NCBI RefSeq assembly: GCF_014654615.1
Contig: NZ_BNBB01000025.1
Location: 23,367 to 87,366, forward strand
Direction: 5' to 3'
Length of the DNA: 64,000 nucleotides
Source: Streptosporangium violaceochromogenes
GTDB lineage: Bacteria > Actinomycetota > Actinomycetes > Streptosporangiales > Streptosporangiaceae
Position 1 is the first letter of the stretch; every line of letters begins with the position of its first letter. The notes below the pieces were generated by a model. That model worked only from the letters and a program-made list of their open reading frames with translations. It was not told the DNA's origin and did not search any database. Below are positions 53,447 to 59,997 of the stretch, one piece after another. The position numbers and the translations under genes are program-made.

Positions 53447-53804
53447 CGGATCCGGGTTATACACCCCACATTGATAGAAGGCGCCAACGGGATCGGGGCT
53501 CCCCTGATGTCCGGGGCTCCCGGAAACGGAAACGAAGGCCGGCTACGACGAAGGCGCCACTCGCCGGCAGACCGGTCGGAGACCGTAGCCGCCGATCTTC
53601 AGGGGTCTCGGAACACTGGCAGGGGTGTCACGCGCCTACTTGTGGCGGAAGTGATGTTCCGCCAACACAGCCTGGAGACGCATACGCGCCGATGTGCTGA
53701 GCTCGTCGTCGAACCGTTAGCCTCTGTCGTCGACTGTCATCGTTGGCCCGCCTCGGACGGCCCACAGGCGGCCCGGCCCCGCCAGCTCGGACCACCCTCA
53801 CGCC
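53447..53804. other. Noncoding stretch, nothing clear
   Basis: 358 bp between the convergent XRE and XRE-deformylase genes. Open frames here are short, biased unlike genes, and run into the deformylase gene. No strong repeat or promoter was seen. Confidence 0.5.
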
Positions 53805-55322
53805 CTACCGACTCGCCCACGGCCGACCAGTTCCCTTGTATTGGGAGACAGGGATGGGGTCTAGACCCGGTCGCATGTGCGCTCGGTAGAGCGTGCCGAA
53901 GAGGTGATCCACCTCATGACCGACTAGGCGAGCGATCGCGTGCTCAAAGACCGTGATCCGCGTGTTCCCCTCGATGTCTTGGTGTTCGACTTCGAGCGAG
54001 ATGGGGCGCGGCACCATACCGCGCACGTCGAAGAAGCTCAGGCATCCCTCGTACTGCTCTTCGGTCTCCGTCGCCTGGTCGATGACTCGGGGGTTGAGAA
54101 GGGTGATGGTCTCCCCTCCGGGAAGCCGGACCACGGCGGCGGAACGGCGAATGCCGATCTGGGGGGCCGCGATGCCCATCCCCTTCGCGAACGTGTGGGC
54201 CTGAGCAACCCTTTCCATGGTCGAGACGAGCTGCGAGATCACACGTCGGGCATCCTCCGCCTCGGCGGGGAGGTCGAAGCGCCGGGCAACCTCCCCCAGG
54301 ATCGAGTCACCCTCTTGAACGATTCCGAGTGAGCGCATCTTTTCACTGGGCGTGAGCGTCTCCACTGCCGACCTCTCCTCAGCGGCGAGATTTTTGAACT
54401 TCCATTCAATTCTGTATCGCGCATGCAAGGGCGGATCATCGACAGACCAAGAAACTTGGACGCGCTCATCCTTCTCAACACGATTCATCGGAGTTTTGAA
54501 CGGCGACGCTTCGGCGGTCATGGAGGTTTCGATCCCCCAGATTTTCGGCCGCAACTCGGCGGGAAAGTCGAGGTTCATGCTGAGCCGCTGAGTCGGTAGG
54601 CGAATCGCCCGCGTCCACCACGGCCCCCACTTATCAGCACTCACTGTGTAGACATACTCGATCCATGTGCTTTGTCCCGGATACAGAGGGAAACGGCCAT
54701 CGCTGTTCTCGAAGAGAAGCCACAGTTCTTTGAAGGCGTCACGGTCGTGCTTGACCCTCCAAGCCATGGGTTCGCCATCGCATACAGCGGATAGGCCGAT
54801 TTCCTCCCACGTCAGGGGGGACTCACGATACAGGCGGTTAGACCGCTCAGGGTCTCCCGGATGCCGGTCCACCGCGATCCGAATGAGGTACTGCGTTACA
54901 GGGTCGGCGCCGACGTTCCGCAGATATCTGCGGATCCGAGTTTTGAATACCCCGTCACGGAATACCAGCTCCGCTTGCTCATGCTCCACTATAAGTGCAT
55001 TACCGGGAGCGGCCTGCGGGTCATCCGCCATAGCACCGGGATGCCCTCGTTCCCCCTTTACCTCTCCCCCGACATCCCGGAAAGCCTTCCATCGGCGAAC
55101 CAATGCGTTCCCCGCATTCAAAACCCGGTCAGCACTTTCGACGAATTCCCTACTGGGAACCAGCGCCCCGCTTTCCACTTTGCTGATGTAGGACGGCGTG
55201 TATCCCACGAGCTTTGCAAGGGCCTTCTGCGACATCCCGGCGACTTCTCGCCAGTGCCGCAACTCGGCGATGAGCGCACTTGCCGTCTGCTGGATCGGTG
55301 TGCCCTCTATGCCCTGGCTCAC
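53805..55322 (-). CDS. XRE regulator-peptide deformylase fusion
   Basis: 505 aa. HTH_XRE at about 12-70 (MSQKALAKLVGYTPSYISKVESG). A middle region of about 250 residues without recognised fold but with Trp-rich strands follows. Then comes a full peptide deformylase domain (about 340-490) with all three motifs: GMGIAAPQIG (near 382), EGCLS (near 426, metal Cys) and HEVDH (near 469, metal His pair). The enzyme should remove N-formyl groups from peptides. GTG at 55322 chosen, with AAAGG upstream; another GTG lies four codons before. A housekeeping deformylase is about 170-190 aa, so this is a specialised fusion, perhaps sensing or processing formylated peptides. Confidence 0.88.
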   Translation of the reverse strand: MSQGIEGTPIQQTASALIAELRHWREVAGMSQKALAKLVGYTPSYISKVESGALVPSREFVESADRVLNAGNALVRRWKAFRDVGGEVKGERGHPGAMADDPQAAPGNALIVEHEQAELVFRDGVFKTRIRRYLRNVGADPVTQYLIRIAVDRHPGDPERSNRLYRESPLTWEEIGLSAVCDGEPMAWRVKHDRDAFKELWLLFENSDGRFPLYPGQSTWIEYVYTVSADKWGPWWTRAIRLPTQRLSMNLDFPAELRPKIWGIETSMTAEASPFKTPMNRVEKDERVQVSWSVDDPPLHARYRIEWKFKNLAAEERSAVETLTPSEKMRSLGIVQEGDSILGEVARRFDLPAEAEDARRVISQLVSTMERVAQAHTFAKGMGIAAPQIGIRRSAAVVRLPGGETITLLNPRVIDQATETEEQYEGCLSFFDVRGMVPRPISLEVEHQDIEGNTRITVFEHAIARLVGHEVDHLFGTLYRAHMRPGLDPIPVSQYKGTGRPWASR

Positions 55323-55439
55323 GGTTTTTATCACCCTTTCCGCTAGATGAAAGTGAGTGAACGAGGGGTGATTGCTGATCACCCTACCGGCACCCCACGG
55401 CGCCAATGTCCCATGGTCAACATGAGCCAGTCACATAGA

Positions 55440-55835
55440 TCAGCCGGAAGCGGTTCGATCCTCCGACGTCGCCCCGGAAGGGGAATCGGTCAGCCGTTCA
55501 AGCAATGCGGCTACGGTCTTCTCCGTGGCCGACAAGGCATCCCGCGTCTGACGCAACTGCTCTCGCACGTCTTCGAGCTCGGTCCGCACGTCCGGAGGAC
55601 CGTCGGTCTGATCACACACGTAAGTGCCACTACTGGGCCGGACCACCACCAGCCCCTCCGCCTGAAGCAGGCGAACAGCAGCAGCGGCGGTGTTGACCGC
55701 AACCCCGTATTGATCGGCAAGCTGCCGCACCGTCGGCAGACGAGTCCCCGGCGCCCGCCCTCCCTGGCTGATCTCCGCACGTAGAACAGCGGCGAGCTTC
55801 TTGCTCGCATGCCGATCGACTTCCCGCTTCTCCAT
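55440..55835 (-). CDS. GntR-family regulator
   Basis: 131 aa. The winged-helix GntR domain (about 8-72) is typical: PGTRLPTVRQLADQYGVAVNTAAAAVRLLQAEGLVVVRPSSGTYV. A C-terminal coiled coil (about 80-117) stands in place of a ligand domain. This short form is usual for KorSA-like or plasmid regulators. ATG at 55835. Three operator-like sequences lie 19-94 bp upstream, so autoregulation and control of the divergent operon are likely. Confidence 0.88.
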   Translation of the reverse strand: MEKREVDRHASKKLAAVLRAEISQGGRAPGTRLPTVRQLADQYGVAVNTAAAAVRLLQAEGLVVVRPSSGTYVCDQTDGPPDVRTELEDVREQLRQTRDALSATEKTVAALLERLTDSPSGATSEDRTASG

Positions 55836-55853
55836 GGATCAAGCCTACTCACC

Positions 55854-55929
55854 TGTCTTACGACAAAGCGCTTGACGTCCAAACCCACTCCGCCTATCGT
55901 CTTGAGACACAGAGAGTGTCTCAAGACAA
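55854..55929. promoter_or_regulatory. GntR operator cluster with 29-bp inverted repeat
   Basis: GTCTTGAGACAC (55900-55911) and GTGTCTCAAGAC (55917-55928) form a perfect 12-bp inverted repeat with a 5-bp spacer. TGTCTTACGACA (55854-55865) is a third related 12-mer. The common core is GTCTY-N2-GAC. Confidence 0.65.
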
Positions 55930-56066
55930 AATCTCTGCAGGCCAGGTCATCCCTGTCCGCCAGGACGTCGGGGGACCCGCGCACACCACCAGCCGGAAGA
56001 CCGGAAGGCGGCACAAGCCGCACGTCGGCGGGCTGCGTGATCGCTGCTTGAGAACTTCATACGGTC

Positions 56067-56153
56067 GCCGCCTCCATTGAAAAGGCGGTCTGCGCAGGTC
56101 ATCGAGCCTGCGCGCTGAACCTCGTGCCGGGGTGGACAAGTGCCGCCCCGGCA
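56067..56153 (+). ncRNA. Three consecutive hairpins (structured leader?)
   Basis: Stems GCCGCCT/AGGCGGT (56067-56073, 56083-56089, with one G-U pair), GCGCAGG/CCTGCGC (56092-56098, 56107-56113) and TGCCGGGG/CCCCGGCA (56125-56132, 56146-56153) follow each other before the RapZ-C-like gene. A structured 5' leader or small RNA is possible. No known family is recognised. Confidence 0.35.
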
Positions 56154-56190
56154 GTCCCGCGACCGGCCGCTAGGCCAGTGAGGAGTATCC

Positions 56191-56580
56191 GTGACAACTG
56201 CCGTTGCCGTTCGTATCGAGTCGTTCGGCTACCTGCACGGTGCGCCGCCCGCGGCGCACCTGGTCATCGATCTGCGCCGGCACTTCCGGGACCCGCACGT
56301 TTCCCCGGAACTGCGTTATCTGACCGCTTATGACGAGCGGGTGCGTACCACGGTCCTGAACACGTCGGGTATCGCCGCGCTGGTGGAGGCCACCGCCGGT
56401 GCGGTGATCGCGTTCACCTGCGGCCCCGGCGCCGAGACGGTGACCGTGGCCGATGGGTGCGCCGGTGGCCGTCACCGGGCCCCCACCTTCGCCATGGCCC
56501 TGGCCGAACGCCTGCGCCATGCCGGGCTCACCGTCGCTCTTTATCACCGTGACCTGGGCAAGCCCGTCGTCCACCGCTGA
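56191..56580 (+). CDS. Stand-alone RapZ C-terminal domain protein
   Basis: 129 aa. VRIESFGYLHGAPPAAHLVIDLR, RDPHVSPELRYLTAYDERV and the loop GGRHRAPTFAMALAERL match the C-terminal domain of RapZ. In E. coli that domain binds the small RNAs GlmY and GlmZ. The N-terminal P-loop kinase-like domain of RapZ is absent. GTG at 56191 follows GAGGAG. First gene of a long train of small ORFs, preceded by three hairpins and followed by a tRNA-like sequence. An RNA-binding role is inferred. Confidence 0.8.
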   Translation: MTTAVAVRIESFGYLHGAPPAAHLVIDLRRHFRDPHVSPELRYLTAYDERVRTTVLNTSGIAALVEATAGAVIAFTCGPGAETVTVADGCAGGRHRAPTFAMALAERLRHAGLTVALYHRDLGKPVVHR

Positions 56581-56608
56581 TCGCCCACCGATCGCCTCAG
56601 CCCTGATG

Positions 56609-56643
56609 GTCGCAAGGCGGGGTTCGACTCCCCGCCGGGGCAC
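56609..56643 (+). other. tRNA 3'-end-like sequence
   Basis: CGGGG-TTCGACT-CCCCG (56618-56634) is a perfect T-arm (5-bp stem, 7-nt loop). It is followed by CCGGGGC-A like the 3' acceptor strand and discriminator of a tRNA. No D-arm or matching 5' acceptor GCCCCGG is found at tRNA distance, so it is a 3' fragment. It could be a former attachment site. Confidence 0.45.
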
Positions 56644-56706
56644 GTCGGCCAACCGGCCGATTTCCGTCCGGCTCTGGAAGAGCCCGGAGCGAACGAGGTT
56701 CACGCA

Positions 56707-56889
56707 ATGGCATACCGCAAGAGCACCGTGTCGAAGCTGATCGAGACGGCGAAGGACCACGACGCCCTGATCCAGCGCAAGGGCTACAAGGCCGACCGCG
56801 AGACCGACAAGGCGATGGACGACTACCGCGAGGCCCGCAAGAACGCGGCGCCCGAAGAGATCGTCCTGTTCGAGCGCATCTACATGTGA
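56707..56889 (+). CDS. Small helical protein, unknown
   Basis: 60 aa, highly charged and predicted mostly helical (KSTVSKLIETAKDHDALIQRKGYKADRETDKAMDDYREAR). ATG with an upstream GAACGAGG. Typical of small ORFs in actinomycete mobile elements. Not recognised. Confidence 0.6.
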   Translation: MAYRKSTVSKLIETAKDHDALIQRKGYKADRETDKAMDDYREARKNAAPEEIVLFERIYM

Positions 56890-56996
56890 CAGGCCCGGCC
56901 TGCGCTTTCTCCCCGGGGGCGGCCCCTATCGGCCAAGACACAGGGCCGCCCCTGGGCCCCGACCCACCCGCGAGAGCAAGAAGGAGCACCACCATC

Positions 56997-57137
56997 ATGA
57001 CCTACCTGTTCATGCTGGCCAAGTCCGACTGCTGTACCTCGGACTGCCGGGGCGGTCAGATCTGGAACCCCGGTGTCGGCCCCGTTCCGTGCCCGCTGTG
57101 CCGTCCGAACACGGCCACGAGCGGGGGTGGCCGATGA
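56997..57137 (+). CDS. Small Cys-rich protein
   Basis: 46 aa with five cysteines beyond the N-terminal helix (DCCTSDC and CPLC), suggesting a metal site. ATG about 12 bases after AAGGAG. Its stop overlaps the next start (ATGA). Function unknown. Confidence 0.55.
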   Translation: MTYLFMLAKSDCCTSDCRGGQIWNPGVGPVPCPLCRPNTATSGGGR

Positions 57138-57280
57138 GCCGGGAGCAGTGGCCGGCAGGGGCCAACAGCGGCCCCACCCGCCCGATCTACGTCTGCGCCG
57201 TCTGCGGCATGCACTCCTCATCCCCGATCAACCACACTCACCTCCGCCCCCGCCCCCGTTCCGCTGGGGGTGCCCGGTGA
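57134..57280 (+). CDS. Small protein with zinc-ribbon-like Cys pair
   Basis: 48 aa. IYVCAVCGMHSSSPINHTH could bind one zinc through C-x2-C and His residues. ATG overlaps the previous stop, and its own stop overlaps the next GTG. Unknown role. Confidence 0.5.
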   Translation: MSREQWPAGANSGPTRPIYVCAVCGMHSSSPINHTHLRPRPRSAGGAR

Positions 57281-57771
57281 TCGGTGTGGAGCGTGAGCCG
57301 CTCAGCATCACCGTCCCGCCCGGTGCGGCCGGGACCACCGTCTATCTCGTCTCGGCCCACTGCGAGCCGCTCGCCATCCGGGACACGCGGGAGGCGGCCC
57401 GGCGGCTTTGTGAAGACGCCGAGCGGCCCACCGTCCCCGGCGGCGCCCTCGTCTGGCACACCACCGACTCGACTGGCCTGACCGAGCTCTACGTCGTCGA
57501 TGCCCGGCGCGTCGAGTACACGACCGAGTACACGGTGGCGCCGATCGCCGTCCGCGCCAACCACCCCCCGCTCCCCGCCCCAGGGTTCGACGGCGACCGC
57601 TTCACCACCGCCCTTGCGGCGGACGTCAAGGCGGTCTTGGAGCGGCACGGCTACCGCCTGCCCTCCGCTCCCGCGGCCCGCCACCAGGCGCTCGCCCGTA
57701 CCCTCGCCGCCCTGTCCTTCCTGGTCGAGGCGTTCGAGGGATCCACGGCCGATGCGGGCGGGGGGTCGTGA
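57277..57771 (+). CDS. Hypothetical protein, possible RES/adaptor-like fold
   Basis: 164 aa. Beta-rich N-terminal half (LSITVPPGAAGTTVYLVSAH, ALVWHTTDSTGLTELYVVDA). Helical C-terminus (FTTALAADVKAVLERHGYRL). The name is a structural impression only; no motif identifies it. GTG start overlaps the previous gene (GTGA). Confidence 0.5.
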   Translation: MIGVEREPLSITVPPGAAGTTVYLVSAHCEPLAIRDTREAARRLCEDAERPTVPGGALVWHTTDSTGLTELYVVDARRVEYTTEYTVAPIAVRANHPPLPAPGFDGDRFTTALAADVKAVLERHGYRLPSAPAARHQALARTLAALSFLVEAFEGSTADAGGGS

Positions 57772-57938
57772 TGCTCGCTTTGATCGTGGCCGCCGGCCAG
57801 GTTGCCGTGCGTGCCCGCGCCTGGTGGTCCTCGGCCGACCTGCGCCGCCTCGACACCGTCGCCCGCGCCTGGGCTGCTCAGCCCCGCTACCACTGCGGCC
57901 TGCCCGGCTGCCCCGTCTGTACCCGGAGGATTCGATGA
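57771..57938 (+). CDS. Small protein with C-terminal Cys cluster
   Basis: 55 aa. Hydrophobic N-terminus and a CGLPGCPVC ending that may bind metal. ATG shares one base with the preceding stop. Its TGA overlaps the next ATG. Unknown. Confidence 0.45.
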   Translation: MLALIVAAGQVAVRARAWWSSADLRRLDTVARAWAAQPRYHCGLPGCPVCTRRIR

Positions 57939-58033
57939 CCCCCGACGAGCGGCTTGCTCTCTCCATCACGTCCGGCTACGCCCTGGACGCCGTGACGGTC
58001 GCCACCGACGACGACGGCGAGGAGGAGGCGTGA
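57935..58033 (+). CDS. Very small acidic protein
   Basis: 32 aa, ending in an acidic run (DDDGEEEA). ATG follows CGGAGGATTCG, a good ribosome-binding site, and overlaps both neighbours by four bases. Its reality rests on this coupling. Confidence 0.4.
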   Translation: MTPDERLALSITSGYALDAVTVATDDDGEEEA

Positions 58034-58230
58034 TCCCGCAGCGATCGAGGGGAACGCGGACGCCCCCGGCCCCGGCCCGCGATGCCCTGCTGGCCCACGC
58101 GGCGCGGTGCGCGGCGTGCGGCGGGACCGACACCGACCGTCTCACCCGCCTGGAGACCGCCCCCACCACCGTGGTGGCCGCCTACGTCCGCCGCCGTCAC
58201 CGCCGCCGGGTCTGGGTGCCGGTCCTGTAG
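58030..58230 (+). CDS. Small basic protein
   Basis: 66 aa. A CAACG motif (single C-x2-C pair) and an Arg-rich tail. GTG overlaps the preceding stop, with GGAGGAGG immediately upstream. Unknown. Confidence 0.45.
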   Translation: MIPQRSRGTRTPPAPARDALLAHAARCAACGGTDTDRLTRLETAPTTVVAAYVRRRHRRRVWVPVL

Positions 58231-58343
58231 CGCCGTTGCAGGCACCCGCCCGACCTCGGCGAGGTTGGGCGGAGCCACCCCGCTGGAGGCCACCCGCACC
58301 ATCCGGGCTGAGGCCGGTCAGAAGAAGTAAGGGGGCACGGCCG

Positions 58344-58550
58344 ATGTTCGGCAAGAAGTGGTTCGTGGTCTACGGCTCCCCACCGCGAATCGAGGAGACC
58401 GGCAGCCGCCTACAGCGCGACGCCGTACGCGGCGCCCTGGCCAAGCTCGGTCACCCCAGTGAGGTCATCGAGGCCAAACACAAGGACGCCGCGGCCGTCC
58501 GCACCGCGCTGCGCGAGCAGCAACGGCGGATGAACGCCGACAACAACTAA
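58344..58550 (+). CDS. Small hypothetical protein
   Basis: 68 aa, alpha/beta: strand KKWFVVYGSPP, then two helices (RLQRDAVRGALAKLG, AAAVRTALREQQRRM). ATG after GGGGGCACGG. Unknown function. Confidence 0.55.
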   Translation: MFGKKWFVVYGSPPRIEETGSRLQRDAVRGALAKLGHPSEVIEAKHKDAAAVRTALREQQRRMNADNN

Positions 58551-58571
58551 CCCCAAAGAAGAGGAGACCTC

Positions 58572-58727
58572 ATGGCCAAGCGCAACAAGAAGAAGGACGA
58601 CCAAGACGACGCGACCGCCGCGGCGTTGGCGAAAGCGTTCTGGAAGGCCGCCCTGCCCGAGGTTGAGCCCGCGCCTCGCCGACGCGGTCTCACGATGGAC
58701 GAGTTCCTCGAGATCTTCGACGAGTAG
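58572..58727 (+). CDS. Small charged protein
   Basis: 51 aa: Lys-rich start (KRNKKKDDQDD), a helix with one Trp and an acidic C-terminal helix (MDEFLEIFDE). ATG follows AAGAAGAGGAGACC, a very good ribosome-binding site. Unknown. Confidence 0.5.
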   Translation: MAKRNKKKDDQDDATAAALAKAFWKAALPEVEPAPRRRGLTMDEFLEIFDE

Positions 58728-58760
58728 CAGCCCCCACCAACCACCGAGAAAGGACCCGAC

Positions 58761-58949
58761 ATGGGCGTGTTCAGCGGCAAGAGCAAGAAGAGCGCGGACG
58801 AGAAGGCGGCAGCCCTCGCCGAGTACAAGGCCGCGCGGCGGGCGCTGGAGGCCCTGCCGCCGCGTGAGGAGGAGGACGACGAGTTCCTGGAGGCCAACTC
58901 CCGCGTGATCCGCGCGGAGACGGCCATCCCCTGGCACCGCCGCCGGTAG
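58761..58949 (+). CDS. Small helical protein
   Basis: 62 aa, one long charged helix (SADEKAAALAEYKAARRALEAL) with an acidic segment. ATG after GAGAAAGGACC. Unknown. Confidence 0.5.
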   Translation: MGVFSGKSKKSADEKAAALAEYKAARRALEALPPREEEDDEFLEANSRVIRAETAIPWHRRR

Positions 58950-58984
58950 CTCTCACCCCGTCCCCCCGATCGAGAGGAATCGAG

Positions 58985-59137
58985 ATGGAACTGTTCGACG
59001 ACGACCCGGCCTACCGGCAGCTCAAGAAGCTGCGGGACAGCGGCTACGACGGCCCGGCCGACCGGGACGGCCGACCGGTCACCACCGGCCGGGCGGCCGA
59101 GATCCTGGCCGCGCTGCGGGAGAGGAGCGCGAAGTGA
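58985..59137 (+). CDS. Small hypothetical protein
   Basis: 50 aa. Acidic start (ELFDDDP), a short helix and a final helix (GRAAEILAALRERS). ATG after AGAGGAATCGAG. The stop overlaps the next start by three bases. Unknown. Confidence 0.5.
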   Translation: MELFDDDPAYRQLKKLRDSGYDGPADRDGRPVTTGRAAEILAALRERSAK

Positions 59138-59367
59138 AGAGACTGACCCGCTTGGGGCTGACCGCTCCGTGCATCGCGCTGACGGCCGCGGGCCTGGCGG
59201 CCGTGGCGGTCGCCGAGCTGCTGGGCGTCTGGGTGCTGATCGGGGTGGCCGTGGCCGCCGCGTGGGCGGCCGGCGCCTGCTGGGACCGGGAGTCCACCTG
59301 CGACAGGTGTCACGCCTCCATGGAGGAGCGCACCGTCGCCGGGACCGAGCACGGGGAGGCGCGGTGA
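59134..59367 (+). CDS. Small membrane protein with Cys pair
   Basis: 77 aa: two hydrophobic stretches (about 8-28 and 30-48), then a soluble tail with CDRCH that may bind metal. GTG start coupled to the previous gene; ends on a GTGA overlap with the next. Unknown. Confidence 0.55.
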   Translation: MKRLTRLGLTAPCIALTAAGLAAVAVAELLGVWVLIGVAVAAAWAAGACWDRESTCDRCHASMEERTVAGTEHGEAR

Positions 59368-59555
59368 TCGCGACGACCATCGCCGCCGGCGGCCATCAGG
59401 TCGAGTGGGCGCGCTCCGCCGACCCCGGCGCGGCTGCGGCGCCGTACTGGTGGGAGTGCGGCTGCGGCTCCGGCGGCTACCGGCTGCGCACAGCGGACGC
59501 GGCCCGCACCGCAGCCACCGCCCACGCCAAGAGCTGCACCCAGCGGCCCTGGTAG
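59364..59555 (+). CDS. Small hypothetical protein
   Basis: 63 aa. EWARSADPGAAAAPYWWECGCGSGG followed by a helix with AARTAATAHAKSC; likely a tiny zinc-ribbon-like fold. GTG coupled to the previous gene with GGGGAGG upstream. Unknown. Confidence 0.5.
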   Translation: MIATTIAAGGHQVEWARSADPGAAAAPYWWECGCGSGGYRLRTADAARTAATAHAKSCTQRPW

Positions 59556-59656
59556 CCGGTAGTCAGACGGGCGCGTACCAGCGTGGTCACTCCGCCAAGA
59601 ACGCCCACGCGGTCCGCGCCCGCACCTCCCATCGCACAAGACAGGAGACATCCATC

Positions 59657-59758
59657 ATGACCGCCGCTGCCGTGGCGCGCTCTCCCTTCTTCCCGAAAGG
59701 ACCCCGATGGTTCAGCTCCGCATCATGCACGCCGATGCCGACCGCGTCGCCGAGGTGA
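59657..59758 (+). CDS. Possible short upstream ORF
   Basis: 33 aa with a better ribosome-binding site (AGGAGACATCC) than the gene it overlaps (59707). Composition is Ser/Pro-rich and not obviously protein-like. It may only serve to couple translation. Confidence 0.25.
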   Translation: MTAAAVARSPFFPKGPRWFSSASCTPMPTASPR

Positions 59759-59997
59759 CCGCGATCCTCTTCCCGCTGATCGCCTCCTGCCCCGGCCTGA
59801 CGATGGGCGACCCGGCCGAGCTGGGCATGCGCGGCGGCGGTTCGCGGATCGTGGTCGAGGTCATCCCCGCCCCCCGGGAACACCCGCGCCGGGTGCACGC
59901 CGACCGCGTCGACGACCGGCAGGCGCCCGCCCGCCGTCGCACCGGTGCCCGCCGGGCGCTGCCCCCCGGCACGCAAGAGGCCGGTGAGCACCGATGA
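59707..59997 (+). CDS. Conserved element-borne hypothetical protein
   Basis: 96 aa. The first half is alpha/beta (VQLRIMHADADRVAEVTAILFPLIASCPGLTMG) and may be a small ferredoxin-like domain. The tail is Arg-rich. ATG after AAAGGACC; stop overlaps the SpdB-like gene (ATGA). This gene pair recurs in actinomycete conjugative elements as far as I recall. Confidence 0.6.
   Translation: MVQLRIMHADADRVAEVTAILFPLIASCPGLTMGDPAELGMRGGGSRIVVEVIPAPREHPRRVHADRVDDRQAPARRRTGARRALPPGTQEAGEHR

Noticed and set aside
53471..53956. 161-codon plus-strand ORF after the XRE gene
   Set aside because: No protein-like pattern. It overlaps the conserved deformylase C-terminus by 150 bp and lacks a ribosome-binding site.
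56145..56642. Split or intron-containing tRNA: GCCCCGG near 56146-56152 upstream and CCGGGGC downstream of the RapZ-like gene
   Set aside because: No D-arm or anticodon arm can be formed near the 5' part, and a 390-bp gene lies between. Complementarity in GC-rich DNA is likely by chance.
58265..58330. 21-codon ORF with TTG start before the gene at 58344
   Set aside because: No ribosome-binding site and no supporting overlap.
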